A stretch of DNA of 12,666 nucleotides from Chloroflexota bacterium (GTDB lineage Bacteria; Chloroflexota; Dehalococcoidia; SM23-28-2; RBG-16-64-32): NCBI GenBank assembly GCA_022565075.1, contig JADFKG010000043.1, positions 1 to 12,666 on the forward strand, written 5' to 3'. Under the pieces are notes generated by a model. It made no database searches. It was not told where the DNA came from and saw nothing but the letters and a program-made list of their open reading frames with translations. The stretch's first letter is position 1; every line of letters starts with the position of its first letter. Shown one piece after another: positions 1 to 6,039 of this stretch. Position numbers and translations under genes: made by a program.

Positions 1-195
1 ACGTCCGCCGCCGCGCCTGCCACCACGCCCGGCGTCGAGTCGGAAGAGATCGTCGGCGCGCTGATGGCCCTCGGCTACTCCCAGGCCGAGGCCACCGACG
101 CCGTCGCTCGCGCCGACTTCCCCGAAGACGCCGCCATCGAGGAGAAAGTGCGCCTCGCCCTCGCCTATTTCGCCAAAGCCCGCATCGCCGACTGA
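1..195 (+). CDS. ruvA: Holliday junction branch migration protein RuvA, C-terminal end (partial)
   Basis: Only the last 64 residues are in the window; the gene begins upstream. The visible part has a Thr/Ala/Pro-rich linker of about 14 residues, then a small three-helix domain containing E-E-I-V-G-A-L-M-A-L-G-Y-S-Q-A-E-A and ending V-R-L-A-L-A-Y-F. This is the signature of RuvA domain III, the flexibly tethered module that contacts the RuvB ATPase and regulates branch migration during recombinational repair. In many genomes ruvA sits with ruvC and ruvB, but neither is visible here and the downstream gene is unrelated. The domain assignment rests on a short segment; other UBA-like three-helix domains are the main alternative. 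Confidence 0.72.
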   Translation, partial: TSAAAPATTPGVESEEIVGALMALGYSQAEATDAVARADFPEDAAIEEKVRLALAYFAKARIAD

Positions 196-197
196 GT

Positions 198-203
198 TAT
201 CAT
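198..203 (+). promoter_or_regulatory. Possible -10 element TATCAT between ruvA and the hydrolase gene
   Basis: TATCAT matches the sigma-70 type -10 consensus at five of six positions and lies in the 34-base gap before the hydrolase gene. No convincing -35 is seen 16-18 bases upstream, so this is a weak call based on composition contrast with the GC-rich surroundings. Confidence 0.25.
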
Positions 204-229
204 TACCGGCAACCGAAGGAGGTACCCAC

Positions 230-937
230 ATGCCCTCACGCTGGGACAACGTATCCGTTGATGGCGCAGATATGCGCGTTTACGTCAGCACGCCCGATGG
301 CGACGGGCCTTTCCCGGGCGTCATCGCCATCCAGCACGCCAGCGGCGTCGATGACTTCGTCCGCGGCATGTGCGACCGCTTCGCCGCCGAAGGCTTCGCC
401 GCCGTCTCGCCCGACCTCTATCACCGCGAAGAGCACGGTTCCGCCGACGACCCCATGACCCGCATGATGCGCCTGCGCGACGACACCGTAGCCGCCGACG
501 TCAACGCCGCCGTCGGGCACGCGCAATCGCTGCCCGAGATCGACGGCGCTCGCCTCGGCATCACCGGCTACTGCATGGGCGGCCGCGTCACCTATCTGAT
601 GGCGGCTAAGAGCGACGCTTTCAAAGCCGCTGTGGATTGCTGGGGCGGCAACTGCCTGGTCGCCTGGGGCGACGGCCCGGCGCCTTTCGACCTCACCGGC
701 GACATCTCGTGTCCCGTCCTCGGCCTCTTCGGCGAGGACGATCTGGCCCCGGCCCCGACCGAGGTCGCGAAGATCGACGGCGAGATGACGCGCCTCGGCG
801 TGGAGCACGAGTTTCAGAGCTACGCCGGCGCCGGTCACGGCTTCATGAACGAAGGCCGCCCCAGCTACCGCGAAGAGGCCACCCGCGACGCCTGGCGCCG
901 CACGATCGATTGGTTCAACCGCTACCTGGTCGCATGA
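230..937 (+). CDS. Dienelactone hydrolase family protein
   Basis: A 235-residue cytoplasmic alpha/beta hydrolase, the usual length for dienelactone hydrolases. The catalytic triad is readable: the nucleophile Cys115 in G-Y-C-M-G-G, Asp171 in F-G-E-D-D, and His203 in G-A-G-H-G-F. The family hydrolyses cyclic ester or lactone bonds, classically dienelactone to maleylacetate in chloroaromatic breakdown, but many members have unknown substrates. In classical enzymes a Glu follows Gln35 and helps activate the Cys; here that position is His36 (I-Q-H-A-S-G), which suggests a divergent subfamily and argues against naming the substrate. The start is fixed by AAGGAGGT at 216-223, six bases before the ATG. 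Its stop overlaps the next gene as ATGA, so the two are probably translationally coupled. No aromatic-degradation genes are nearby. Confidence 0.88.
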   Translation: MPSRWDNVSVDGADMRVYVSTPDGDGPFPGVIAIQHASGVDDFVRGMCDRFAAEGFAAVSPDLYHREEHGSADDPMTRMMRLRDDTVAADVNAAVGHAQSLPEIDGARLGITGYCMGGRVTYLMAAKSDAFKAAVDCWGGNCLVAWGDGPAPFDLTGDISCPVLGLFGEDDLAPAPTEVAKIDGEMTRLGVEHEFQSYAGAGHGFMNEGRPSYREEATRDAWRRTIDWFNRYLVA

Positions 938-1215
938 GCGACCCCACCCTCAAGCTCGTCGTCGCCTGGTCCGACAGCCGCAACCTCTGCTCGCTCGTCC
1001 GCGATGCTCTGCTGGAGATCGTGCCGCAGGAGGAGATGCGCACGCTCGGCGACGATGCCAGCGTCGTCCACACGGCCGAGACGGCGTCAGCGATCCGCGA
1101 TCGTCTCCGCGAGCGCCTATCGGCAGGCGATCACGTATTCGTCGCGGAGTTCGAGACCTGGTCGGGGCACGGGCCGGCGCTCGATTCCCACTGGCTTCTC
1201 GGCCGCGGCCACTAG
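934..1215 (+). CDS. Hypothetical protein, 93 aa, coupled to the hydrolase
   Basis: I do not recognise a family. The frame begins at the ATG that overlaps the hydrolase stop (ATGA) and runs to a TAG, giving 93 residues. The protein starts with an alternating hydrophobic strand (L-K-L-V-V-A-W), continues with amphipathic helices rich in Arg and Glu, and has a second strand-like segment, D-H-V-F-V-A-E-F, followed by a Gly/His-rich tail W-S-G-H-G and W-L-L-G-R-G-H. No signal peptide or membrane segment is present, so it is likely a small soluble cytoplasmic protein. Reality is supported by the 4-base overlap and by protein-like composition; the function is unknown. It runs towards the minus-strand gene that ends 12 bases downstream. 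Confidence 0.6.
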   Translation: MSDPTLKLVVAWSDSRNLCSLVRDALLEIVPQEEMRTLGDDASVVHTAETASAIRDRLRERLSAGDHVFVAEFETWSGHGPALDSHWLLGRGH

Positions 1216-1227
1216 CGCCGGGGCGTT

Positions 1228-1473
1228 CTAAGCGTCTGCGCTTTCGCCGTTGGAGGCCACCGACGACACCGTGGCATCGTCGTCGTCGTCGTTGCGGTGT
1301 CGGTACTCGGACACGCGGCTACGGCCGGTCTCGACCGCGCTCTGGGCCTGCTCGCGGCCCTTACGCACGCGCTCGCCCCACACTTCGCGGCGTTCCACGC
1401 CCTGGCGGGGGTCGAACAGGTACATCAACGTGGCGCCAACCGCCACTCCAAAGAGAACTCCACTCATTCGCAT
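1228..1473 (-). CDS. Small membrane-anchored protein, YtxH-like
   Basis: An 81-residue protein with an N-terminal hydrophobic segment (about residues 4-19, G-V-L-F-G-V-A-V-G-A-T-L-M-Y-L-F) followed at once by D-P-R-Q-G and a charged helical region rich in Arg, Glu and Gln. It ends in a hydrophilic tail with a run of five Asp. A short glycine-rich membrane helix, then [Y/L]-L-[F/L]-D-P-x-x-G and a charged amphipathic tail is common in YtxH-like and related envelope or stress proteins whose function is mostly unknown. The start is set by AGGAGGT (minus strand, 1480-1486) six bases before the ATG; a second Met two codons later is a weaker choice. It is convergent with the preceding gene, leaving only 12 bases and no obvious terminator. 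Confidence 0.68.
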   Translation of the reverse strand: MRMSGVLFGVAVGATLMYLFDPRQGVERREVWGERVRKGREQAQSAVETGRSRVSEYRHRNDDDDDATVSSVASNGESADA

Positions 1474-1593
1474 CGGGCTACCTCCTGCGCCGGTCGCGTG
1501 TCCCGGCCTGCTGCTCGATCTTCCACCCGGGCGGCTTGGTCCGGGCGTCTTCCGTCGCTCCCCATCCTGCCAGATAGCGCGCGACTTGTCACA

Positions 1594-2106
1594 TTACTTC
1601 CTCGGACGCCCCTCCGACAGCGCTCGCCAGGCCTCCCGGTCCGCCTGCAGAAACTTCAGCAGCTGGCTCGTCGTCGTCCCAACCTTCTTCGCTGCGCCGG
1701 CGTAGCTGCCGTCCGCCTCGGCCAGCGCGTCCAGCACCGCCGCCAGGACGACCGGGTACGCCGGGTTGCGGCTGTTGATCGCCAGGCGCTTGTCCCGGCG
1801 GTACGCTGCCAGCTCCGGCGGCTCCTCGTACGGCGACCTTGTCTCGATCGCGATTCGCTCCCGCAACCGCCGCAGGGCGCGTTTTCGGTTGTCTTCGCGC
1901 CTTCGCGTTTCTGCCGCGTGCGCCTCGATGCCGCTCGGCCTGTGCCGCACGCGCGCCGCCGTCTCCACCTTGTTCCGGCGCTGGCCGCCGGGCCCGCTCG
2001 ACCGATAGCCATGCTCCTCGCACTGCGCCAGCAACCCGGCGTCGTCCAGCCTCAGCCAGCCGTTGCGCGTCGCGGCGTCGGTCGTCGTCTGCGTCTCCTG
2101 CGGCAC
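1594..2106 (-). CDS. Peptide chain release factor-like protein (GGQ domain) with extra C-terminal domain
   Basis: A 170-residue protein. Residues 36-60 contain S-S-G-P-G-G-Q (Gly40-Gly41-Gln42) followed by R-R-N-K-V-E-T and H-R-P-S-G-I, the hallmark of the class I release-factor catalytic domain that hydrolyses peptidyl-tRNA on the ribosome. The codon-recognition domains of RF1/RF2 are absent, so it resembles stand-alone rescue factors such as ArfB. Unlike ArfB's basic unstructured tail, it has a basic helix at 65-90 (R-R-R-E-D-N-R-K-R) and a folded-looking C-terminus at about 118-165, in which A-A-K-K-V-G-T-T-T-S-Q-L-L reads like a helix-turn-helix. The start is a GTG at 2106 with no ribosome site; an extended -10-like TGCCATACT ends six bases upstream of it, so the message may be leaderless. 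No in-frame ATG lies further upstream before the stop at 2134-2136. Confidence 0.8.
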   Translation of the reverse strand: MPQETQTTTDAATRNGWLRLDDAGLLAQCEEHGYRSSGPGGQRRNKVETAARVRHRPSGIEAHAAETRRREDNRKRALRRLRERIAIETRSPYEEPPELAAYRRDKRLAINSRNPAYPVVLAAVLDALAEADGSYAGAAKKVGTTTSQLLKFLQADREAWRALSEGRPRK

Positions 2107-2115
2107 GCTACAAGT
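2107..2115 (-). promoter_or_regulatory. Candidate leaderless promoter for the release-factor-like gene
   Basis: Read on the minus strand, TGC CATACT lies immediately upstream of TGTAGC and the GTG start. The hexamer (2113-2118) matches TATAAT at four of six positions and has an upstream TGn extension. Six bases separate it from the GTG, the distance expected when transcription starts at the start codon. No Shine-Dalgarno sequence is present. This is inference from spacing. Confidence 0.3.
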
Positions 2116-2221
2116 ATGGCACGTGAGAAGGGATCACCAGCGCTTGTGTAAAGCATCACAAAGGCTCACAATAAGACGCAGCGGCATCGAGCGGGTGGTG
2201 GCAGAAGCAGGAGGTCACATC

Positions 2222-3130
2222 ATGATCCTCGTAGCAGGCGGCACCGGATTCGTCGGCGGCGGCATCGTCCGCGAGCTTGCCCTGCGCGGCAAGCAGTTCG
2301 CCGTCCTCACCCGAAATGCGGCCCGCTCCGCGGACCGCTTTCCCGGCCTCGTGGTCCAGTACCGCGAAGGCGACGTGTGTGATCCTTCCTCGCTGGCAAC
2401 GGCGATCGCCGGCGTAGACGCCGTCATCGGCTGCCAGCAGTTCCCCAACTCACCGATCGAAAACCCGAAGAAGGGCCACACCTTCGACGAGGTCGACGCC
2501 CGCGGCACCGAGAACCTCGTCATCGCTGCGAAAGCCGCCGGCGCAAAGCAGTACGTTTACCTGAGCGCCGCCGGTGCCGCTCCCGAGGGCTATCACTGGT
2601 TCCGCGCTAAATGGCGCGCCGAGCAGGCTGTCCGCAACAGCGGTCTCACTTACACTATCCTCCGCCCGCCGTGGGTCTACGGCCCGGAAGATCGCGCGCT
2701 CAACCGCTTCCTCGCGATGTCACGCTTCCAGCCGTTCGTCCCGCTGATCGGCGCCGTCGGCAAGCAGATGATGCAACCGGTCTTCGTCGACGACGTTGGC
2801 CGCGCCACCGCCGAGTGCCTCGACAACCCGGCCGCTGCCAACCAGACGTTCGAAATCGGCGGCCCGGGCGTCTTCGCCATGTCGGACGTCGTCAAGACGG
2901 CTCTCCAGGTCGCCGGGCGCCGCCGCCTGCTCCTCCCCGCGCCCACGTTCGTGATGAAGGCGCTGGCGTCCGTCCTCCAGTTCATGCCCGGCAGGCCGCT
3001 CACCCCCGACGCCGTCGACTTCATCACGATGGGTGCCCTTGGCGACCCGACCGAGATCAGCGAGAAGCTCGGCCTCACGCCGACGCCTCTCCGCGAAGGC
3101 CTCGCCACCTACCTGGCGAAGAGTGACTGA
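2222..3130 (+). CDS. NAD(P)-binding SDR/NmrA-like protein (complex I NDUFA9-like type)
   Basis: A 302-residue Rossmann-fold protein. The N-terminus I-L-V-A-G-G-T-G-F-V-G (residues 2-12) is the dinucleotide-binding GGTGFVG loop of atypical short-chain dehydrogenases. It is followed by R-G-D-V-like chemistry (E-G-D-V, 49-52), Y-V-Y-L-S-A-A-G-A (111-119) and L-R-P-P-W-V-Y-G (147-154), all typical of the NmrA/NDUFA9-like group. The usual active-site Tyr four residues before the conserved Lys130 appears to be Trp126 (W-F-R-A-K), with a Tyr only at 124, so classical dehydrogenase catalysis is doubtful and a binding or regulatory role is possible. AGGAGGT at 2209-2215 lies six bases before this ATG and decides the start; a longer reading frame upstream lacks support. 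The stop overlaps the next ATG as TGATG. Confidence 0.85.
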   Translation: MILVAGGTGFVGGGIVRELALRGKQFAVLTRNAARSADRFPGLVVQYREGDVCDPSSLATAIAGVDAVIGCQQFPNSPIENPKKGHTFDEVDARGTENLVIAAKAAGAKQYVYLSAAGAAPEGYHWFRAKWRAEQAVRNSGLTYTILRPPWVYGPEDRALNRFLAMSRFQPFVPLIGAVGKQMMQPVFVDDVGRATAECLDNPAAANQTFEIGGPGVFAMSDVVKTALQVAGRRRLLLPAPTFVMKALASVLQFMPGRPLTPDAVDFITMGALGDPTEISEKLGLTPTPLREGLATYLAKSD

Positions 3131-3597
3131 TGCCCGTCCTCGAACGCGAAACGGTCATCCCCGCGCCCCGGCCCGAGGTCTTCGCCTTCTTCGAGGACCC
3201 GCGAAACCTGGAAAAACTCACCCCGAAGGCGATGGACTTCTCCATCCGCGAGATCGACGACCTGCCGGTGAAGCCCGGCTTCCGCATCGCCTACACAATC
3301 AAGTGGCTCTTCTTGCCCATCAGATGGGTCACTATCTTCGAGGAGTATGACCCGCCCCGGGGCTTCACGGACGTTCAGGCGAAGGGGCCGTATCGCCTGT
3401 GGAGGCACGAGCACTCCTTCGAGGACCTTGGTGATCGCACGCTCATGCGCGATCGGGTGCAGTACGAGCTTCCGTTCGGTATTCTTGGTTCGATAGCTCA
3501 CCGGCTGATCGTCGCCCGTCAGCTCAAGCACATCTTCGACTATCGGGCAAGGCGCATCCGCAAGCTCTTCGCCGAGTCCGGCACGCCTGCCGCCTGA
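3130..3597 (+). CDS. SRPBCC (START/Bet v1-like) family protein
   Basis: A 155-residue soluble protein. The opening pattern E-R-E-T-V-I-P-A-P-R-P-E-V-F-A-F-F-E-D-P-R-N-L (residues 5-27) followed by L-T-P is the classic start of SRPBCC proteins, whose helix-grip fold surrounds a deep hydrophobic ligand cavity. Later segments W-V-T-I-F-E-E-Y, W-R-H-E-H-S-F and the long C-terminal helix (about 125-148) fit the same fold. Some relatives (COQ10/SRPBCC cyclase-like) bind lipids or quinones; the ligand here is unknown. It overlaps the upstream SDR gene by one base (TGATG), so the two are almost certainly co-translated. SDR and SRPBCC domains are found fused in the TIGR01777 family, which makes a joint function plausible. 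Confidence 0.82.
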   Translation: MPVLERETVIPAPRPEVFAFFEDPRNLEKLTPKAMDFSIREIDDLPVKPGFRIAYTIKWLFLPIRWVTIFEEYDPPRGFTDVQAKGPYRLWRHEHSFEDLGDRTLMRDRVQYELPFGILGSIAHRLIVARQLKHIFDYRARRIRKLFAESGTPAA

Positions 3598-3627
3598 GCA
3601 CCAACCCCGACCCCGGAGGAACCGCCC

Positions 3628-5283
3628 ATGACCACCGAGAAGACACGCAGCGAGCCCCTCACCGCCGCTCGTACGCTGACCGACGTTGCGGCACAGGTCG
3701 CCGAGAGCGCCGTCTCCTCCGGCGCGCGTCTCACCAACGGCGGCAAGGAGATCGATGCCCACCAGGTGCACGTCTCGCGCCTCGCCCAGATCGCCACCGA
3801 GGCCCAGGCCGCCGCCGAACTCACCGCCTACGCCGAGTCCCGCGCCGACGCCGGCCAGGCGGACGACCTCGCCGACGAACAGGCTCTGATCTTCGCCGCC
3901 GAGGCTCTCCACAAGGCCCGCAACGCCGTCGAGTCCGACCCAGACACGTTCGCCGTCGGTGAAGCCGTCGCCAGCACGCTCGCTGCCGACGACACGCGAA
4001 ACCTCATCCGGGACGGCATGTCCGTGACGCGCATCGCCGCCGTCGGCCGCCGCGTCATCGACGCCCGCGGCGCCTTCACCGCCGCGCTCGACGACGAGAT
4101 CGCCAACATGACCCGCGACCACGCCCGCGAGTTCGCCCGCACAGAGGTCGCCCCGATCGCCCAGGAGATGCACCGCCAGGACCACCTCTTTCCCGAGGAC
4201 CTGATCACCAAGATGGCCGGCCTCGGCCTCTTCGGCTCCTCCATACCTGAGTCCTACGGTGGCACTGAGATGGGCCTCCTCACGATGGTCGTCCTCACCG
4301 AAGAGCTCTCGACCATCTCCCTCGTCGCCGGCAGCCTCATCACCCGCTCCGAGATCCTCACGCGCGCCCTCCTCGCCGGCGGCACCGAGGCTCAGCGCGA
4401 GACCTGGCTCCCACGCATCGCCGCCGGCGAGCTGCTCGTCGGCATCGCCGTCACCGAGCCAGACGTCGGCTCCGACGTCGCCTCACTCATGTGCAAGGCC
4501 GCTCCCGGTGAGCGCGACGGCGTCAAGGGCTGGGTCATCGACGGTGCGAAAGCCTGGGCCACCTTCGCCGGCCGCGCCAACATCCTCGCCCTCCTCGCCC
4601 GCACCGGCGATGCCGCCTCCGGTGCGAAAGGCCTCTCGCTCTTCATCGTCCCCAAGGACCCGTACGACGGACATAGCTTTGAGCACACCCAGCCCGGCGG
4701 CGGCGCCATCAGCGGCATCGCCAACCCCACGCCCGGCTACCGCGGCATGCACTCGTTCACGCTGGCGATCGACAACTACTTCGTGCCGGAAGACCACCTC
4801 GTCGGCGGCGAAGACGGCCTCGGCCGCGGCTTCTACCTGCAGATGGGCGGCTTCGCGGCCGGCCGCCTGCAGACGGGCGCCCGCGCCACCGGCGTCAGCC
4901 AGGCCTCCGTCGAAAAGGCCTGCCACTACGCCAGCGACCGCAAGCAGTTCGGCAAACCCCTCGCCGACTACCAGCTCACCCAGTACAAGATCGGCCGCAT
5001 GTCCGCGCACACCGCCGCCGGCCGCCACCTCACCTACGCCGCCGCCCGCATCATGCAGTCCGACGAGCGCGCCAACCTCGAAGCGGCGATGTGCAAGGTC
5101 TTCGCCTCCGACGTCGCCGTCTGGGTCAGCCAGGAGGCCATGCTCATCCACGGCGGCTGGGGCTACTCCGAAGAAGACCCGATCGCCCGCTACACCGTCG
5201 ACGCCCTCGTCCTCCCCATCTTCGAAGGCGTCAAGCCCATCGTCGAACTCAAAGTCATCGGCCGCCAGCTCCTCTCCCAATGA
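3628..5283 (+). CDS. Acyl-CoA dehydrogenase with long N-terminal extension, probably (2S)-methylsuccinyl-CoA dehydrogenase-like
   Basis: A 551-residue flavoenzyme, about 150-170 residues longer than ordinary acyl-CoA dehydrogenases. Residues 1-154 form an Ala/Glu-rich helical extension. The core starts near 155 and shows T-E-P-D-V-G-S-D (276-283, flavin/substrate loop), G-Y-R-G-M (370-374), D-R-K-Q-F-G-K-P-L (from 437), H-G-G-W-G-Y and I-F-E-G with the presumed catalytic base Glu533. The extension, T-R-S-E-I at 239-243 and the G-Y-R-G-M region match my recollection of methylsuccinyl-CoA dehydrogenase (Mcd) of the ethylmalonyl-CoA pathway, which oxidises methylsuccinyl-CoA to mesaconyl-CoA. 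No other gene of that pathway is visible, so the exact substrate is inferred. GGAGGA at 3615-3620 lies seven bases before the ATG. It follows the SRPBCC gene by 30 bases. Confidence 0.87.
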   Translation: MTTEKTRSEPLTAARTLTDVAAQVAESAVSSGARLTNGGKEIDAHQVHVSRLAQIATEAQAAAELTAYAESRADAGQADDLADEQALIFAAEALHKARNAVESDPDTFAVGEAVASTLAADDTRNLIRDGMSVTRIAAVGRRVIDARGAFTAALDDEIANMTRDHAREFARTEVAPIAQEMHRQDHLFPEDLITKMAGLGLFGSSIPESYGGTEMGLLTMVVLTEELSTISLVAGSLITRSEILTRALLAGGTEAQRETWLPRIAAGELLVGIAVTEPDVGSDVASLMCKAAPGERDGVKGWVIDGAKAWATFAGRANILALLARTGDAASGAKGLSLFIVPKDPYDGHSFEHTQPGGGAISGIANPTPGYRGMHSFTLAIDNYFVPEDHLVGGEDGLGRGFYLQMGGFAAGRLQTGARATGVSQASVEKACHYASDRKQFGKPLADYQLTQYKIGRMSAHTAAGRHLTYAAARIMQSDERANLEAAMCKVFASDVAVWVSQEAMLIHGGWGYSEEDPIARYTVDALVLPIFEGVKPIVELKVIGRQLLSQ

Positions 5284-5313
5284 TCGCCCCCCACCGCGTC
5301 GCGACTCGTCCGT

Positions 5314-5348
5314 TCCGCTCATCCTGAGGCTCTCGAAGGATGAGCGGA
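5314..5348. repeat. Hairpin repeat element of the TCATCC...GGATGA type
   Basis: An imperfect palindrome with 11-base perfect arms TCCGCTCATCC (5314-5324) and GGATGAGCGGA (5338-5348). The 13-base centre TGAGGCTCTCGAA can form three more pairs (GAG with CTC). The TCATCCTGAG...TCGAAGGATGA pattern is one I recognise as a dispersed palindromic repeat of many GC-rich bacterial genomes; copy number in this genome cannot be seen. It follows the dehydrogenase stop by 30 bases and could act as a transcript-stabilising or terminating hairpin, although no T-run follows. The ATG of the next gene (5340) lies inside the right arm. Confidence 0.7.
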
Positions 5349-5765
5349 GCACCAACGCGGCGCGCTCTCCTCATCGCCGGCGACGTCGCCGCCTTCGTCG
5401 CCTTCGGCCTCCTCGGCCTCGCCAGCCACGATGACGCCCTCACCCAGACGACGTTCGCCCGCGCCATCCTCCCGTTCCCGGTCGCCTGGCTCCTCATCGC
5501 CCCCTTCTTCGGCGCCTTCAGCGCCCGCGCCGCCGAGGGCCGCTACCCCGTCGCCAACGTCCTCATGATCTGGGCCGCCGCCGGCGTCGTCGCCATGGCC
5601 GGCCGCGCCCTCGTCTTCGACCGCGAGCTCTTCACCGCCTTCTTCGCCATCGGCATCACCGGCGCCGGCCTCTTCCTCGCCGGCTGGCGCGCTGTGTACA
5701 ATTGGTGGGCGAACCGGTCTGACCGCCGACCAGAGGAGGTACCAGCACATGGCAAGCGAACGTGA
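5340..5765 (+). CDS. DUF3054 family integral membrane protein
   Basis: A 141-residue, very hydrophobic protein with four likely membrane helices (about residues 9-28, 43-60, 71-90 and 97-116). Motifs typical of DUF3054 are G-D-V-A-A-F-V-A-F near the N-terminus, L-G-L-A-S-H-D, the P-F-P-V-A-W-L-L-I-A-P segment, and the late G-W-R-A-V-Y. The family is small, of unknown function, and I recall it from actinobacteria, Chloroflexota and haloarchaea. The start is uncertain: the ATG sits inside the right arm of a hairpin repeat and has no clear ribosome site, and no other ATG lies before the conserved region. Translation may depend on the upstream dehydrogenase message. Its 3' end overlaps the next small gene by 17 bases. 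Confidence 0.75.
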   Translation: MSGAPTRRALLIAGDVAAFVAFGLLGLASHDDALTQTTFARAILPFPVAWLLIAPFFGAFSARAAEGRYPVANVLMIWAAAGVVAMAGRALVFDRELFTAFFAIGITGAGLFLAGWRAVYNWWANRSDRRPEEVPAHGKRT

Positions 5766-5877
5766 TAACGGCTTTGGAGGCACCGCCGTCGGCCTCATCA
5801 TCAACCTCGTCGCGCTCGGTTTGAGCGCCGGCATCGTCGCCCTCATCGTCGCGACGATCGTCGTCGAGATCGACTAG
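5749..5877 (+). CDS. Hypothetical single-pass membrane peptide, 42 aa
   Basis: A short frame of 42 residues beginning M-A-S-E-R-D-N-G-F-G-G and continuing as one long hydrophobic helix (about residues 12-39, rich in Ile, Val, Leu and Ala), ending V-V-E-I-D. It is preceded by one of the best ribosome sites in the window, AGGAGGT at 5734-5740, eight bases before the ATG and inside the end of the DUF3054 gene, with which it overlaps by 17 bases in another frame. That combination of a perfect Shine-Dalgarno and a clean transmembrane segment argues for a genuine small membrane protein. No family is recognised. It may associate with the DUF3054 protein because the two are co-transcribed, but this is inference. 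Confidence 0.68.
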   Translation: MASERDNGFGGTAVGLIINLVALGLSAGIVALIVATIVVEID

Positions 5878-5961
5878 CCTTCGTCAACTCTCCGCGCCAG
5901 ACGCTTGGGTGCCGCGCGTCGCATACAACCGCCTCGAGCGCTCTCTAGCTATAGTCGGTGT

Positions 5962-5970
5962 TAATATAAG
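5962..5970 (+). promoter_or_regulatory. AT-rich -10-like region upstream of the cupredoxin gene
   Basis: TTAATATAAG (5961-5970) and TATAGT (5950-5955) are the only strongly AT-rich hexamers in the 162-base gap before the cupredoxin gene and resemble -10 elements. No good -35 is seen at 16-18 bases, so the exact promoter is uncertain. Confidence 0.35.
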
Positions 5971-6000
5971 GATGGCTGAGAAATAGACAGAGCCTATACC

Positions 6001-6014
6001 AAGCTCGCGAGCTT
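6001..6014. promoter_or_regulatory. Perfect 14-base palindrome in the cupredoxin leader
   Basis: AAGCTCGCGAGCTT is a perfect inverted repeat without spacer, 26 bases before the TTG start and about 30 bases downstream of the AT-rich promoter-like stretch. Its position suits an operator for a dimeric repressor; as RNA the zero-length loop makes it a poor hairpin. Restriction-site-like chance occurrence is possible. Confidence 0.35.
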
Positions 6015-6039
6015 AGTAGGAAGGAAGAGGTAAAAGGCA

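Noticed and set aside
2144..2172. TTGTGT and CACAAT, 17 bases apart, as a promoter for the SDR gene
   Set aside because: Only three and four matches to consensus; position is suitable but the evidence is too weak to list as a feature.
3109..5355. Long open frames on the minus strand opposite the SRPBCC and acyl-CoA dehydrogenase genes (about 358 and 290 codons)
   Set aside because: They are Gly/Glu/Val/Asp-rich shadows produced by the third-position GC bias of the plus-strand genes, have no domain signature and no ribosome site, while the plus-strand proteins have clear family motifs.
5697..5702. TACAAT inside the DUF3054 gene as an internal promoter for the small membrane peptide
   Set aside because: The hexamer is good but no -35 or TGn extension is present, and co-transcription with the overlapping upstream gene is sufficient.
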